14,318 nucleotides of DNA, taken from Desulfonatronospira sp. Lineage in GTDB: Bacteria; Desulfobacterota; Desulfovibrionia; Desulfovibrionales; Desulfonatronovibrionaceae. This document shows positions 7,376 to 14,248 of this stretch, piece after piece. The stretch is taken from NCBI GenBank assembly GCA_003563255.1, contig PWSL01000262.1:1-14318 (forward strand). Reading direction: 5' to 3'. Numbering within the stretch: the stretch's first letter is position 1; each line of letters opens with the position of its first letter. The notes below the pieces were generated by a model, which had not been told where the DNA came from, searched no databases, and worked only from the letters and a program-made list of their open reading frames with translations. A program made the translations under genes and the position numbers.

Positions 7376-8597
7376 GCCTTAGAGCCTCGGAGGGGTTGAG
7401 CCCCGACGCTTTGCGGGCCGGGTATATGGTGGCCAGAAAGCACAGGACCAGGGCGGCCACAGCTATTATAATCAAGTCTGAAGTGTGCAGGAGCACCGGC
7501 AGGTACTCCATGAAATACACATCCGCCGGCAGGCGGATAAACTTGTAGTTTTCAATAATATAGCAGCCTCCCAGGCCCACTGCAAAGCCCAGAGCGGTGC
7601 CCAGACCCCCGATCATAAGTCCCAGCAGGGTGAATATGTTGCGGATCATCTGTCTGGTGGTGCCCATGGACATGAGTATGGCTATATCCCGGGTCTTTTC
7701 CATGACCAGCATGACCAGGGCGGTGATGATGCTGAAGGACCCCACCAGGACAATCATGGCCAGGATAACGCCCATGGCGATTTTTTCCAGTTCCAGTGCA
7801 GCAAAGAGGTTTTCGTTCATCTCCTTCCAGTTGCGCACGTAGTAGGGGTACCCCCCCAGCTCATCGGACACTCTTTGGGAAAGTTCCCGGGCCCGGTCAG
7901 CGTCGTGGATCCTCAGTTCCATGCCGGAAACCACGTCGCGTGTAAACCCCATAAGTTCCTGGGCGTCATGGATTGTAGTGTAGGCAAAAGTGGTATCATA
8001 CTCATACATGCCTGTTCTGAAGACTCCCCGGACATCAAAGGTGGTTATGCTGGGCGTGAAGCCGGCTGAAGTGGCTTCCCCGGACGGAGCCATGATGTTC
8101 ACTGTGTCGCCTGTGCCGGCCCGGAGGATGGCGGCCAGCTCCTGCCCGATAATCAGGCCGGGAAAGTCTTTTTCAAGCTTCAGATCCAAAACTCTCCCCT
8201 GGACCATTTCCTGGTCCAGCCCCAGAACTCTTTCGGCGCCCTGGGGATCAATCCCCCTGAGCACCACCCCCTTGACCCCCGAGGGAGTGCTGAGCATGAC
8301 TTCAGAATAGATGAAAGGGGTGGCGCCCCTGACGCCGGCGATTTCTTCCAGGTCATCGGCCATATCCCGGTAATCGGCGATGGTGCCGGTGTGGCTGCCG
8401 ACAATAATATGAGCGTTCAGCCCCAGGATCTTGTCACGCAGGTTCTCGCTGAAACCGTTCATTACCCCCAGGACAATGATAAGAGCTGCAACACCCAGGG
8501 CCACTCCCAGTACGGACAAAAGGGAAATGACCGATATAAATGCCTGCTCCCTCTTGGCTCTTAAATAGCGCAAAGCCACAAAAAATTCGAAACGCAT
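7368..8597 (-). CDS. lolC: LolC/LolE-family lipoprotein-releasing permease
   Basis: A 409-residue inner-membrane permease with the LolC/E layout: a first membrane segment (about 20-46), a large periplasmic MacB-like domain (about 50-270), then three membrane segments (about 273-299, 319-345, 374-392) of the FtsX fold. The C-terminal cytoplasmic end YPARKASGLNPSEALRHE and the segment IRLPADVYFMEYLPV are hallmarks of the family. It partners LolD, encoded immediately downstream, to release lipoproteins from the inner membrane. Only one LolC/E homologue is present, so the transporter may be a homodimer (LolF-like) or need a second permease encoded elsewhere; C and E cannot be told apart here. The ATG at 8597 shares one base with the lysS stop (TGATG), pointing to translational coupling. 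Confidence 0.93.
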   Translation of the reverse strand: MRFEFFVALRYLRAKREQAFISVISLLSVLGVALGVAALIIVLGVMNGFSENLRDKILGLNAHIIVGSHTGTIADYRDMADDLEEIAGVRGATPFIYSEVMLSTPSGVKGVVLRGIDPQGAERVLGLDQEMVQGRVLDLKLEKDFPGLIIGQELAAILRAGTGDTVNIMAPSGEATSAGFTPSITTFDVRGVFRTGMYEYDTTFAYTTIHDAQELMGFTRDVVSGMELRIHDADRARELSQRVSDELGGYPYYVRNWKEMNENLFAALELEKIAMGVILAMIVLVGSFSIITALVMLVMEKTRDIAILMSMGTTRQMIRNIFTLLGLMIGGLGTALGFAVGLGGCYIIENYKFIRLPADVYFMEYLPVLLHTSDLIIIAVAALVLCFLATIYPARKASGLNPSEALRHE

Positions 8598-10165
8598 CAG
8601 GACGTACCAGCCTCTGGGCGTAGAAGCGGGAAGAGGATAACTTCCCGGATTGATGAGGAATCCGTGAAAAGCATGACCAGGCGGTCAATACCTATGCCTT
8701 CACCTCCAGCGGGAGGCATGCCGTATTCCAGAGCCCGGATGTAGTCCTCGTCCATAAAATGAGCCTCCACGTCCCCGGCCTCCTTTTCCTGGACCTGCTC
8801 CTGGAACCGGTTTTTCTGATCCTGGGGGTCGTTCAGCTCGGAGAAGGCGTTGGCTATTTCCCGGCCGGCGATAAAAAGTTCAAAACGGTCGGTAATGCCC
8901 GGGTCCTGGTCGTTGCGCCTGGAAAGCGGGGAAATCTCTGTCGGGTAATGATATATAAAGTGAGGCTGCACAAGCCTGGGCTCCACCAGAAGGTCAAAAA
9001 GCTTGGCCTGCACCTTGGCCGTTTTTTCTCCGGGGACCACGTTTTCACCCAGGCGCTTGACCAGTGCTTTTGCCGTTTCCGGATCCTGGTAATCCCTGGG
9101 AGACAGCCCTCCGATTTCTTCCAGGGATTCGAAAAAGGGAATCCTGGTCCAGGGAGGAGTGAAATCAATGGTGTTTCCCTGGTAGCTTATCTGTGTGCCG
9201 CCGGTCATGCACCGGCACAGCCCGCTTATCATTTCTTCAGTGAAGTCCATGAGGTCCCAGTAATCCACGTATGCCCGGTAAAACTCCAGCATGGTGAACT
9301 CCGGGTTGTGCTGGGTGGAGATGCCTTCATTTCTGAAATTGCGGTTGATTTCGTAAACTTTTTCAAATCCGCCCACCAGCAGTCTTTTGAGGTATAGCTC
9401 AGGTGCCACCCTGAGGTAAAGCTTCATATCCAGGGCGTTGTGGTGGGTGTTAAAGGGCCTGGCGGTTGCGCCTCCGGGGATGGTCTGCATCATGGGGGTT
9501 TCCACCTCGATGAAGTCCCTGGCATCGAGAAACTCTCTGATGTACCTGATAATGCGGGTTCTGGTCAAAAAAATCTGTTTGGCAGAAGGGTTGACTATTA
9601 GATCCACGTACCTCTGGCGATAGCGGGTCTCCACATCCTTGAGGCCGTGATATTTCTCTGGCAGGGGGCGGATGGACTTGGTCAGAAGCTGGACCTTTTC
9701 CGCCTTGATGGTCAATTCCCCGGTCCTGGTGCGGAACAGTCCGCCCCGGACTCCGACAATATCTCCAACGTCTAGTTTTTTGAAGACCTTGAATTCATCT
9801 TCCCCAAGAACGTCCCTCTGAACAAAAATCTGGATCCTGTCGCTGTGGTCCTGAATGTGGGCGAATATAACCTTACCAAAGGAACGCAGGGCCATAATCC
9901 TGCCTGCTACCTCGTAATGGAGCGGGTCTGCTTCCAGGGCCGCGGTATCAAGGCTTCCCGCCTCCTGAAGGATCCGGCAGATGTCTGTATCCTTGCGGAA
10001 GCTGTTGGAAAATAGTTCGATCTGCTGTTCCTGCAGGTCCTTAATTTTCTGCCTGCGGTTTTTCAGGAGTTGGCTTTCGCTTTGATCAGGTGAACTGTCA
10101 GGAATCTGGCTGGTTTTTTTCATATTATTTTGTGTTATGGCTGGTCCTCCCGGGGCCGGAACCAT
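8597..10165 (-). CDS. lysS: LysS, class II lysyl-tRNA synthetase
   Basis: Charges tRNA-Lys with lysine in the cytoplasm. From the ATG at 10165 it is 522 residues. The N-terminal helix (SQLLKNRRQKIKDLQEQQI) is followed by an OB-fold anticodon-binding domain (about 84-165, VAGRIMALRSFGKVIFAHIQD) and the class II catalytic core with motif 2 (FRNEGISTQHNPEFTMLEFY, 277-296) and motif 3 (GEGIGIDRLVMLF, 488-500). The 10165 start has an excellent Shine-Dalgarno sequence (GAGGAG, seven bases upstream). However, residues 1-14 (MVPAPGGPAITQNN) look like translated leader and lie in repeat-derived sequence. An ATG at 10123 (MKKTSQIPDSS, 508 residues) is the more family-like N-terminus but has GGGAGG only about 22 bases upstream. 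First gene of the envelope operon, coupled to lolC by a one-base overlap. Confidence 0.96.
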   Translation of the reverse strand: MVPAPGGPAITQNNMKKTSQIPDSSPDQSESQLLKNRRQKIKDLQEQQIELFSNSFRKDTDICRILQEAGSLDTAALEADPLHYEVAGRIMALRSFGKVIFAHIQDHSDRIQIFVQRDVLGEDEFKVFKKLDVGDIVGVRGGLFRTRTGELTIKAEKVQLLTKSIRPLPEKYHGLKDVETRYRQRYVDLIVNPSAKQIFLTRTRIIRYIREFLDARDFIEVETPMMQTIPGGATARPFNTHHNALDMKLYLRVAPELYLKRLLVGGFEKVYEINRNFRNEGISTQHNPEFTMLEFYRAYVDYWDLMDFTEEMISGLCRCMTGGTQISYQGNTIDFTPPWTRIPFFESLEEIGGLSPRDYQDPETAKALVKRLGENVVPGEKTAKVQAKLFDLLVEPRLVQPHFIYHYPTEISPLSRRNDQDPGITDRFELFIAGREIANAFSELNDPQDQKNRFQEQVQEKEAGDVEAHFMDEDYIRALEYGMPPAGGEGIGIDRLVMLFTDSSSIREVILFPLLRPEAGTS

Positions 10166-10185
10166 TCAGGGGCTCCTCGGTGGTG
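10121..10185 (+). repeat. Repeat remnant overlapping the lysS start
   Basis: Compared on the plus strand with the rearranged copy at 10708-10940, this stretch shares GCTGGTCC, then AACC, then a block of 21 bases (TTCAGGGG..., about 10165-10185) with 19 identities, in the same order and with similar spacing. ATTATTTTG (about 10124-10132) also matches copy 1. No terminal repeats are recognisable nearby, so this is a decayed piece. Its minus strand supplies GAGGAG and the ATG at 10165 used for lysS. Confidence 0.5.
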
Positions 10186-10397
10186 GTCAATGGCACAAGG
10201 CCTGGGGACCGTCCTTAGCTATGTATTGTTTGTGCATCTGTATCACTACAGCGACACTTTATTTAAGCTGGAAATGGACAGGCTCTTTTGTCGCCGTATA
10301 GTCCAGCTGTTTTAAGGTTTGAGGTCGGCAAAAGTGCCTGTCACCAGAGGCCGAGGCGATTATTTTCACAAAGAGTCGCTGTAGTGTTAATTCTTTA

Positions 10398-10426
10398 AAT
10401 TTATTTCAAAATCACCTGCCCGTCAA
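10398..10426 (-). promoter_or_regulatory. Candidate promoter of the lysS-lpxI operon
   Basis: Read on the minus strand: -35 TTGACG (10421-10426), a 17-base spacer, and -10 TAAATT (10398-10403), giving transcription start near 10391 and a leader of roughly 225 bases to the 10165 start. The -35 is five of six to consensus and the -10 four of six. It is the best match I found on this strand in the intergenic region, but it was chosen by eye. Confidence 0.4.
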
Positions 10427-10456
10427 GAAACACCCATGCCTCGAGCCCTTAAAAAT

Positions 10457-10476
10457 AATGACCGGTGTCATTTTTT
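10457..10476. other. Orphan terminator-like hairpin with A-tract and T-tract
   Basis: AATGAC (10457-10462) and GTCATT (10467-10472) pair perfectly around CGGT. The right arm runs into TTTTTT (10471-10476) and AAAAA lies on the left (10451-10455), so it could act in either direction. It follows no recognisable gene. It may end a small RNA or be a structural relic of a repeat; the 6-bp stem is short for an intrinsic terminator. Confidence 0.35.
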
Positions 10477-10675
10477 AGACGGCTGAACCCATATGCAACT
10501 AGACAGTATGATTGCTGTCTCCAATTGATATGAGAACTGGTCATGCATGATAAACAGGGTGTAATTCATGCACTGTTCTTTTTCAATCATTTCAACGCAG
10601 CTGATCCACAAAAGCAGTGCTGAATCGATACAGGTGGCTATGCTGGCCTTCAGGTTGAAGGGAGGTAGAAACTGC
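10477..10675. other. Intergenic stretch without a supportable gene
   Basis: This middle part of the 857-bp lysS-proV gap has no gene I can support. It contains small perfect inverted repeats: AGACAG/CTGTCT (10501-10506, 10515-10520) and TGCATGA/TCATGCA (10544-10550, 10566-10572). At about 10610-10631 AAAGCAGTGCTGAATCGATAC loosely resembles the right end of the repeat family (AAAGCGCTGAACAGATAC). A 53-codon open frame from 10568 to 10729 has only a weak AGGG upstream and runs into the promoter and repeat. Confidence 0.5.
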
Positions 10676-10703
10676 TTGACAGATGTTTATGTTCTGTTAA
10701 GAT
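10676..10703 (+). promoter_or_regulatory. Candidate sigma-70 promoter of proVWX
   Basis: A perfect -35 TTGACA (10676-10681), a 16-base spacer, and an extended -10 with TG at 10695-10696 followed by TAAGAT (10698-10703). Transcription would begin near 10710, at the very edge of the repeat copy at 10708-10940. The proV leader of about 310 bases would then contain the whole structured element. No operator was recognised. Confidence 0.55.
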
Positions 10704-10707
10704 TTAC

Positions 10708-10940
10708 AAATCTTTTTAGCGCATCATAAGCGCTATTAGCAAAGCAGGGGACAGGCACTCCGGTGCCTGCTTGAGCAAAATTTTGTACATAAAATGACTC
10801 ATTTTCTGGGACAAGCTGGTCCAGTAAGATTAACCTTCAGGGGGTCCTCGGAGGTGATTACCGGCCGGCTTCGGCATCACCCTGAATGTTTACCCGGAAG
10901 AGCCAGTTCCAGTGCCACATGCAAAGCGCTGAACAGATAC
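10708..10940 (+). mobile_element. MITE-like element, rearranged copy 2, in the proV leader
   Basis: The left end AAATCTTTTTAGCGC (10708-10722) matches 12 of 15 bases of the family terminus. The right end GCGCTGAACAGATAC (10926-10940) is identical to copy 1. The core GGGGACAGGCACTCCGG and the stretch TTGAGCA...GACTCATT align with copy 1. CAGGCAC/GTGCCTG (10752-10758, 10763-10769) form a 7-bp stem with a TCCG loop, and ATTTT/AAAAT (10780-10784, 10791-10795) another. About 70 extra bases (about 10823-10892) interrupt the right half. No 8-bp target duplication was found (AGATTTAC against GTTGAAAG), so the copy is old or recombined. Confidence 0.75.
10823..10892. repeat. Palindromic insert nested in repeat copy 2
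   Basis: This block is absent from copy 1, whose sequence continues directly from GGTCC to CGGAAG. Its ends are complementary: TTCAGGG (10836-10842) with CCCTGAA (10880-10886), and GGTGAT (10853-10858) with ATCACC (10876-10881). About ten extra bases (GTCCTCGGA region) sit in the left arm. The left arm recurs upstream of lysS near 10165-10185, so it is itself a repeated module. Confidence 0.5.
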
Positions 10941-11022
10941 GTTGAAAGTTACAATTAGCGACGCACGGCCACGATGCACGATGGATGATTAATCGGGTCC
11001 ACCTTCAACCGCAGGGTATGAT

Positions 11023-12216
11023 ATGGAAAAAATTGTTATCAAGAACGTAGTCAAGATTTTTGGAGACCACCCGAAAAAAGCCCTGGATTTGTTACTCCAG
11101 GGAGAGCCCATTTCCGAAATTTTGAACAAGACCGGCAACGTGGTAGGGGTGGCTGATGTTTCCTTTACCGTGAATGAAGGCGAAATTGTTGTGGTCATGG
11201 GGCTTTCAGGAAGCGGCAAGTCGACCCTGGTGCGCTGCATAAATCGCCTTTTCGAGCCCACAGCCGGAGAGATCTATGTGGACGGCCAGGATGTCTGCCA
11301 GCTGGGCACCAAGGAATTGAGGGATTTTCGCAGGCAGAAGTTCGGCATGGTTTTTCAGAATTTTGCTCTTTTCCCACACCGGTCCGTGATCAATAACGTT
11401 GAGTTCGGCCTGGAAGTGCAGGGAGCAGACAAGGCGGAAATGAGACAGAAGGCTGAAACTGCTCTGGAAATGGTCGGGCTCAAGGGCTGGGGGGACAAGT
11501 ATCCCAGCGAGCTTTCCGGAGGTATGCAGCAAAGAGTCGGTCTGGCCCGGGCCCTGGCCCTGGATCCGGATATTCTGCTTATGGACGAGGCCTTCAGCGC
11601 CCTGGATCCTCTGATCCGCCGGGATATGCAGGACGAGCTCATAAATCTGCAGCAGAGCATGCAGAAGACCATTGTTTTTATCAGCCACGATCTGGATGAA
11701 GCCCTGAAAATCGGGGATCGTCTGGTGATTCTCAAGGACGGTGCCGTGGTTCAGATTGGAACCCCGGAGGAGATCCTGACCAAACCGGCCACGGAATATG
11801 TACGCAAATTTGTGGAGGAGGTGGACATCACCAAGGTGCTGACCGCTGAATCCGTCATGAAAAAATGCCAGGATGTTGCCTATCTGGGATCCGATGGTCC
11901 CAATGCCGCCTTGCGCAAGATGAAAAAGAACGCCATAGCATCCCTTTTTGTAGTCAAAAAGGATCACTCTTTGGCAGGCATAGTGTTTGCCAACGAAGTC
12001 CGGGACCTTGTGGACAAGGGAGAGTCTGATCTTTCAATAGTTTTACACACTGATATCCAGAAGGTTTCTCCTGATACGCCCGCCTCAGAGCTTTTTCCAA
12101 TAATGCAGGATATGTCCTATCCGGTAGCCGTGGTGAACGAAAACGACAGGCTGCTGGGCATCATTGTCAAAGGCCTGCTGTTTACTGCCATTGCCGAACG
12201 AGGAGGTGACACATGA
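11023..12216 (+). CDS. proV: ProV-type glycine betaine/proline ABC transporter ATPase
   Basis: A 397-residue ATPase of the OpuAA/ProV family that drives uptake of compatible solutes such as glycine betaine and proline betaine. Motifs: Walker A GLSGSGKST (60-68), Q-loop VFQNFALFPHR (110-120), signature LSGGMQQR (164-171), Walker B ILLMDEAFSALDP (184-196) and H-loop FISHDLDEA (219-227). Two CBS motifs at about 275-395 (from AESVMKKCQDVAYLG to DRLLGIIVKGLL) match the ionic-strength or cyclic-nucleotide sensing module known in OpuA-type ATPases. The N-terminal IKNVVKIFGDHPKKALDLL is family-typical. The ATG at 11023 has only a weak AGGG six bases upstream, after a long repeat-containing leader. 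It ends in an ATGA overlap with proW. Length matches E. coli ProV (400). Confidence 0.96.
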   Translation: MEKIVIKNVVKIFGDHPKKALDLLLQGEPISEILNKTGNVVGVADVSFTVNEGEIVVVMGLSGSGKSTLVRCINRLFEPTAGEIYVDGQDVCQLGTKELRDFRRQKFGMVFQNFALFPHRSVINNVEFGLEVQGADKAEMRQKAETALEMVGLKGWGDKYPSELSGGMQQRVGLARALALDPDILLMDEAFSALDPLIRRDMQDELINLQQSMQKTIVFISHDLDEALKIGDRLVILKDGAVVQIGTPEEILTKPATEYVRKFVEEVDITKVLTAESVMKKCQDVAYLGSDGPNAALRKMKKNAIASLFVVKKDHSLAGIVFANEVRDLVDKGESDLSIVLHTDIQKVSPDTPASELFPIMQDMSYPVAVVNENDRLLGIIVKGLLFTAIAERGGDT

Positions 12217-13052
12217 GTTTTGAACTGCCCAGGATTCCTCTTGGCAAGGGCATAGAAGCTACCCTGGATTTTCTGGTAGAAAATCTGGCCTTTGCTACCA
12301 GGGCCTTTTCCACGGTGGCGGACCAGGGACTGCGCTTTATTGAGGCTACTCTTCTGGCGGTGCACCCGGTACTAATGATTGTCATTGTAACCGCTCTGGT
12401 TTTCGCCATGACCAGGAAGCGGGGCATCACGGTCTTTACTTTTCTGGGCCTGGGCCTTATCTGGAATATGGGCCTCTGGGTAGCCACAGTCAGTACCCTG
12501 AGCCTGGTGGTGGTAGCCACCCTTATCGCCATCACCATAGGCATTCCCCTGGGAATAATCGCCGGCCTGAGCGAATGGGTTTACAGGATAGTAAGGCCCA
12601 TACTGGACTTTATGCAGACTCTGCCGGCCTTTGTGTACCTTATTCCGGCGATTCCTTTTTTTGGCCTGGGCAGGGTGGCGGCCATATTCGCCACGGTGGT
12701 CTTTTCCATGCCTCCGGCAATAAGGTTTACCAACCTCGGCATCAGGCAGGTCCCCAAGGAGCTGACCGAGTGCGCTGATGCCTTTGGTGCTGACCGCTGG
12801 CAGAAACTGATCAAGATCCAGCTGCCCCTGGCCAAGACCACTATCATGGGTGGAGTGAACCAGACTGTAATGCTGGCTCTGTCCATGGTGGTTATCGCGG
12901 CCATGATCGGGGCCGGAGGGCTTGGCAGTGAAGTCTGGCGGGCCATTCAGAGGCTGCAGTCAGGAGCCGGGTTTGAGGCGGGTATCGGCATCGTAATCCT
13001 GGCCATTATCCTGGATCGCCTGCTGCAGCAACTGGCATCCAAGAAGCGATGA
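12213..13052 (+). CDS. proW: ProW-type glycine betaine/proline ABC transporter permease
   Basis: A 279-residue inner-membrane permease with about six to seven hydrophobic segments: VLMIVIVTALVFAM (about 53-66), VFTFLGLGLIWNMG (73-86), TLSLVVVATLIAIT (95-108), LPAFVYLIPAIPFF (136-149), VAAIFATVVFSMPP (154-167), LALSMVVIAAMIGA (225-238) and IGIVILAIILDRLL (259-272). The cytoplasmic loop ELTECADAFGADRWQKLIKIQLPLA is the EAA coupling motif that docks on ProV. It is shorter than E. coli ProW (354), which has a longer N-terminal extension, and closer to Gram-positive OpuAB. AGGAGGTGA ends three bases before the ATG, and the start overlaps the proV stop (ATGA), so the two are translationally coupled. 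A mobile element follows 35 bases after its stop. Confidence 0.96.
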   Translation: MSFELPRIPLGKGIEATLDFLVENLAFATRAFSTVADQGLRFIEATLLAVHPVLMIVIVTALVFAMTRKRGITVFTFLGLGLIWNMGLWVATVSTLSLVVVATLIAITIGIPLGIIAGLSEWVYRIVRPILDFMQTLPAFVYLIPAIPFFGLGRVAAIFATVVFSMPPAIRFTNLGIRQVPKELTECADAFGADRWQKLIKIQLPLAKTTIMGGVNQTVMLALSMVVIAAMIGAGGLGSEVWRAIQRLQSGAGFEAGIGIVILAIILDRLLQQLASKKR

Positions 13053-13079
13053 GCCGTTCCAGTTCCAGCGGCTTATATT

Positions 13080-13232
13080 CATAATTTGTATCTGTTTAGC
13101 GCTTTGCATGTCGCATGGGGACTGGGCTCTTTCCGCACTTATTTTTTAACATGTCAATCATCCTTCAAACAATAAGTGCGGTGTTGCCTGTCCCCTGCTA
13201 TCTTTAAATACGCTAAACAGATACCATAATTT
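13080..13232 (-). mobile_element. MITE-like element, copy 3, with 8-bp target duplication, between proW and proX
   Basis: The element is 13088-13224 (137 bp). Its ends GTATCTGTTTAGCG (13088-13101) and CGCTAAACAGATAC (13211-13224) are a perfect 14-bp inverted repeat. Perfect 8-bp direct repeats CATAATTT flank it (13080-13087 and 13225-13232). Internal pairs are GGGGAC/GTCCCC (13117-13122, 13190-13195) and CCGCACTTATT/AATAAGTGCGG (13133-13143, 13171-13181). Its reverse complement aligns with copies 1 and 2 (TATTTAAAGATAGCAGGGGACAGGCA and GACATGCAAAGCGC... segments), so it lies in the opposite orientation. It has no coding capacity. In the proVWX transcript it would fold into one long stem. Confidence 0.92.
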
Positions 13233-13314
13233 CAACTGGTGAGGACTGTGACTACAGGCTGATTAAATGCAGCAACCAGTCCTTGTATCAATAAACAGAA
13301 ACAGGAGGTAGATT

Positions 13315-14169
13315 ATGATCAAGAAAAGTTTAGCAGTTATGACCATGCTGGCAATGTTGATTGTTTTTCTGGCGGGTTCCGCCGGAGCACAGGGCAGGCT
13401 GACTCTGGCCTACGTGGAATGGGACTGCGCAGTGGCCAGCACCAACGTGGCCCAGGCTGTGTTGCAGGAAGAACTGGGTTATAATGTAGAGACCCTGTCA
13501 GTAAGTGCGGCGGCCATGTGGCAGGGTATTGCTACAGGTGACGTGGATGGAATGGTCACTTCCTGGCTGCCCGTGACCCACGCCGAGTACAAGGAAGCCA
13601 CTGAAGGCCAGGTGGTGGACCTGGGAGTTCTTACCGATGGAGCCAAGATCGGGCTGGTAGTGCCTGAATATGTGGATATCGACTGCATTACAGAACTCAA
13701 CGACCATGCTGATAAGTTCAACAACAGGATTACCGGCATTGATCCCGGGGCAGGCATCATGTCCAGAACCGAAGAGGCTCTGGAAGAATACAACCTGACC
13801 AACATGGAACTGCAGGAGGGCAGTGGTGCAACCATGGCAGCTGCACTCAGGGAAGCAGTCCGTGACGGCGACTGGGTAGTGGTAACCGGATGGTCCCCCC
13901 ACTGGAAGTTCGGCCGCTGGGACCTGAAGTACCTGGAAGATCCCGAAAAAGTCTATGGTGAAGCTGAATACATCGGCAAAGTCGTTCGCCAGGGACTTGA
14001 AGATGATGCCCCTGAAGCATACCAGTTCCTGGACAATTTTGCCTGGACTCAGGATCAGATGTCAGAAGTCATGGTAATGAATGAAGAAAACCCTGATGAT
14101 CTCTACGGCAATGCCGTGACTTTTATCCAGGAAAATCCAGATCTGGTAGATGAGTGGCTGGGTAGATAA
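13315..14169 (+). CDS. proX: ProX-type glycine betaine-binding periplasmic protein
   Basis: A 284-residue substrate-binding protein of the OpuAC family that delivers glycine betaine or proline betaine to ProW/ProV. The signal peptide MIKKSLAVMTMLAMLIVFLA continues to GSAGAQG with a likely cut after residue 25. There is no lipobox Cys, so it should be free in the periplasm. Trp residues that can build the quaternary-ammonium cage include W36 (YVEWDC), W69 (AAAMWQG), W84 (TSWLPV) and the cluster W193/W197/W202 (TGWSPHWKFGRWDLKYLEDP), the last segment being diagnostic. The mature protein is very acidic: about 49 Asp+Glu against 15 Lys+Arg by hand count, as expected for an exported protein in salty surroundings. 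A strong AGGAGG lies six bases before the ATG. It follows proW after 262 bases holding a mobile element. Confidence 0.96.
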   Translation: MIKKSLAVMTMLAMLIVFLAGSAGAQGRLTLAYVEWDCAVASTNVAQAVLQEELGYNVETLSVSAAAMWQGIATGDVDGMVTSWLPVTHAEYKEATEGQVVDLGVLTDGAKIGLVVPEYVDIDCITELNDHADKFNNRITGIDPGAGIMSRTEEALEEYNLTNMELQEGSGATMAAALREAVRDGDWVVVTGWSPHWKFGRWDLKYLEDPEKVYGEAEYIGKVVRQGLEDDAPEAYQFLDNFAWTQDQMSEVMVMNEENPDDLYGNAVTFIQENPDLVDEWLGR

Positions 14170-14177
14170 AAAAATCC

Positions 14178-14206
14178 TTGACGAGTCACTTTGCCTGAGT
14201 TATAGT
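14178..14206 (+). promoter_or_regulatory. Candidate sigma-70 promoter upstream of tRNA-Asn
   Basis: TTGACG (14178-14183), a 17-base spacer, and TATAGT (14201-14206) make a close match to the consensus, starting eight bases after the proX stop codon. Transcription would begin near 14213, inside the left arm of the hairpin at 14207-14248, and reach the tRNA about 68 bases later. Confidence 0.6.
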
Positions 14207-14248
14207 AATATCTTTGCAGGGCGATATGAAACGCCCTGCAAAGATATT
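14207..14248 (+). terminator. Strong hairpin, likely terminator of proVWX
   Basis: AATATCTTTGCAGGGCG (14207-14223) and CGCCCTGCAAAGATATT (14232-14248) form a perfect 17-bp stem with the 8-base loop ATATGAAA. It is followed by TATTTTTG, and the AT-rich base of the stem extends the U-tract. It lies 38 bases after the proX stop, the expected place for the operon's intrinsic terminator. Confidence 0.8.

Noticed and set aside
10130..10315. A 61-codon plus-strand open frame upstream of lysS.
   Set aside because: It has no recognisable domain, starts in repeat-derived sequence antisense to the lysS start, and has no good ribosome-binding site.
10297..10345. Possible left end of a further repeat copy (GTATAGTCCAGCTGTTTTAAGG, then AGTGCCTGTC).
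   Set aside because: The resemblance to the family terminus needs a gap and several mismatches, no matching right end or target duplication follows, and chance cannot be excluded by eye.
10568..10729. A 53-codon plus-strand open frame (MHCSFSIISTQ...) and an overlapping frame with the string IDTGGYAG, faintly recalling Tn3-family transposases.
   Set aside because: The frame is short, has a weak AGGG upstream and ends inside the repeat and promoter. The Tn3 resemblance rests on a few residues in a frame with an internal stop, so it is not enough to call a gene or pseudogene.
10970..10983. CACGATG repeated twice in tandem upstream of proV.
   Set aside because: Only two 7-base units; too little to call a repeat or operator.
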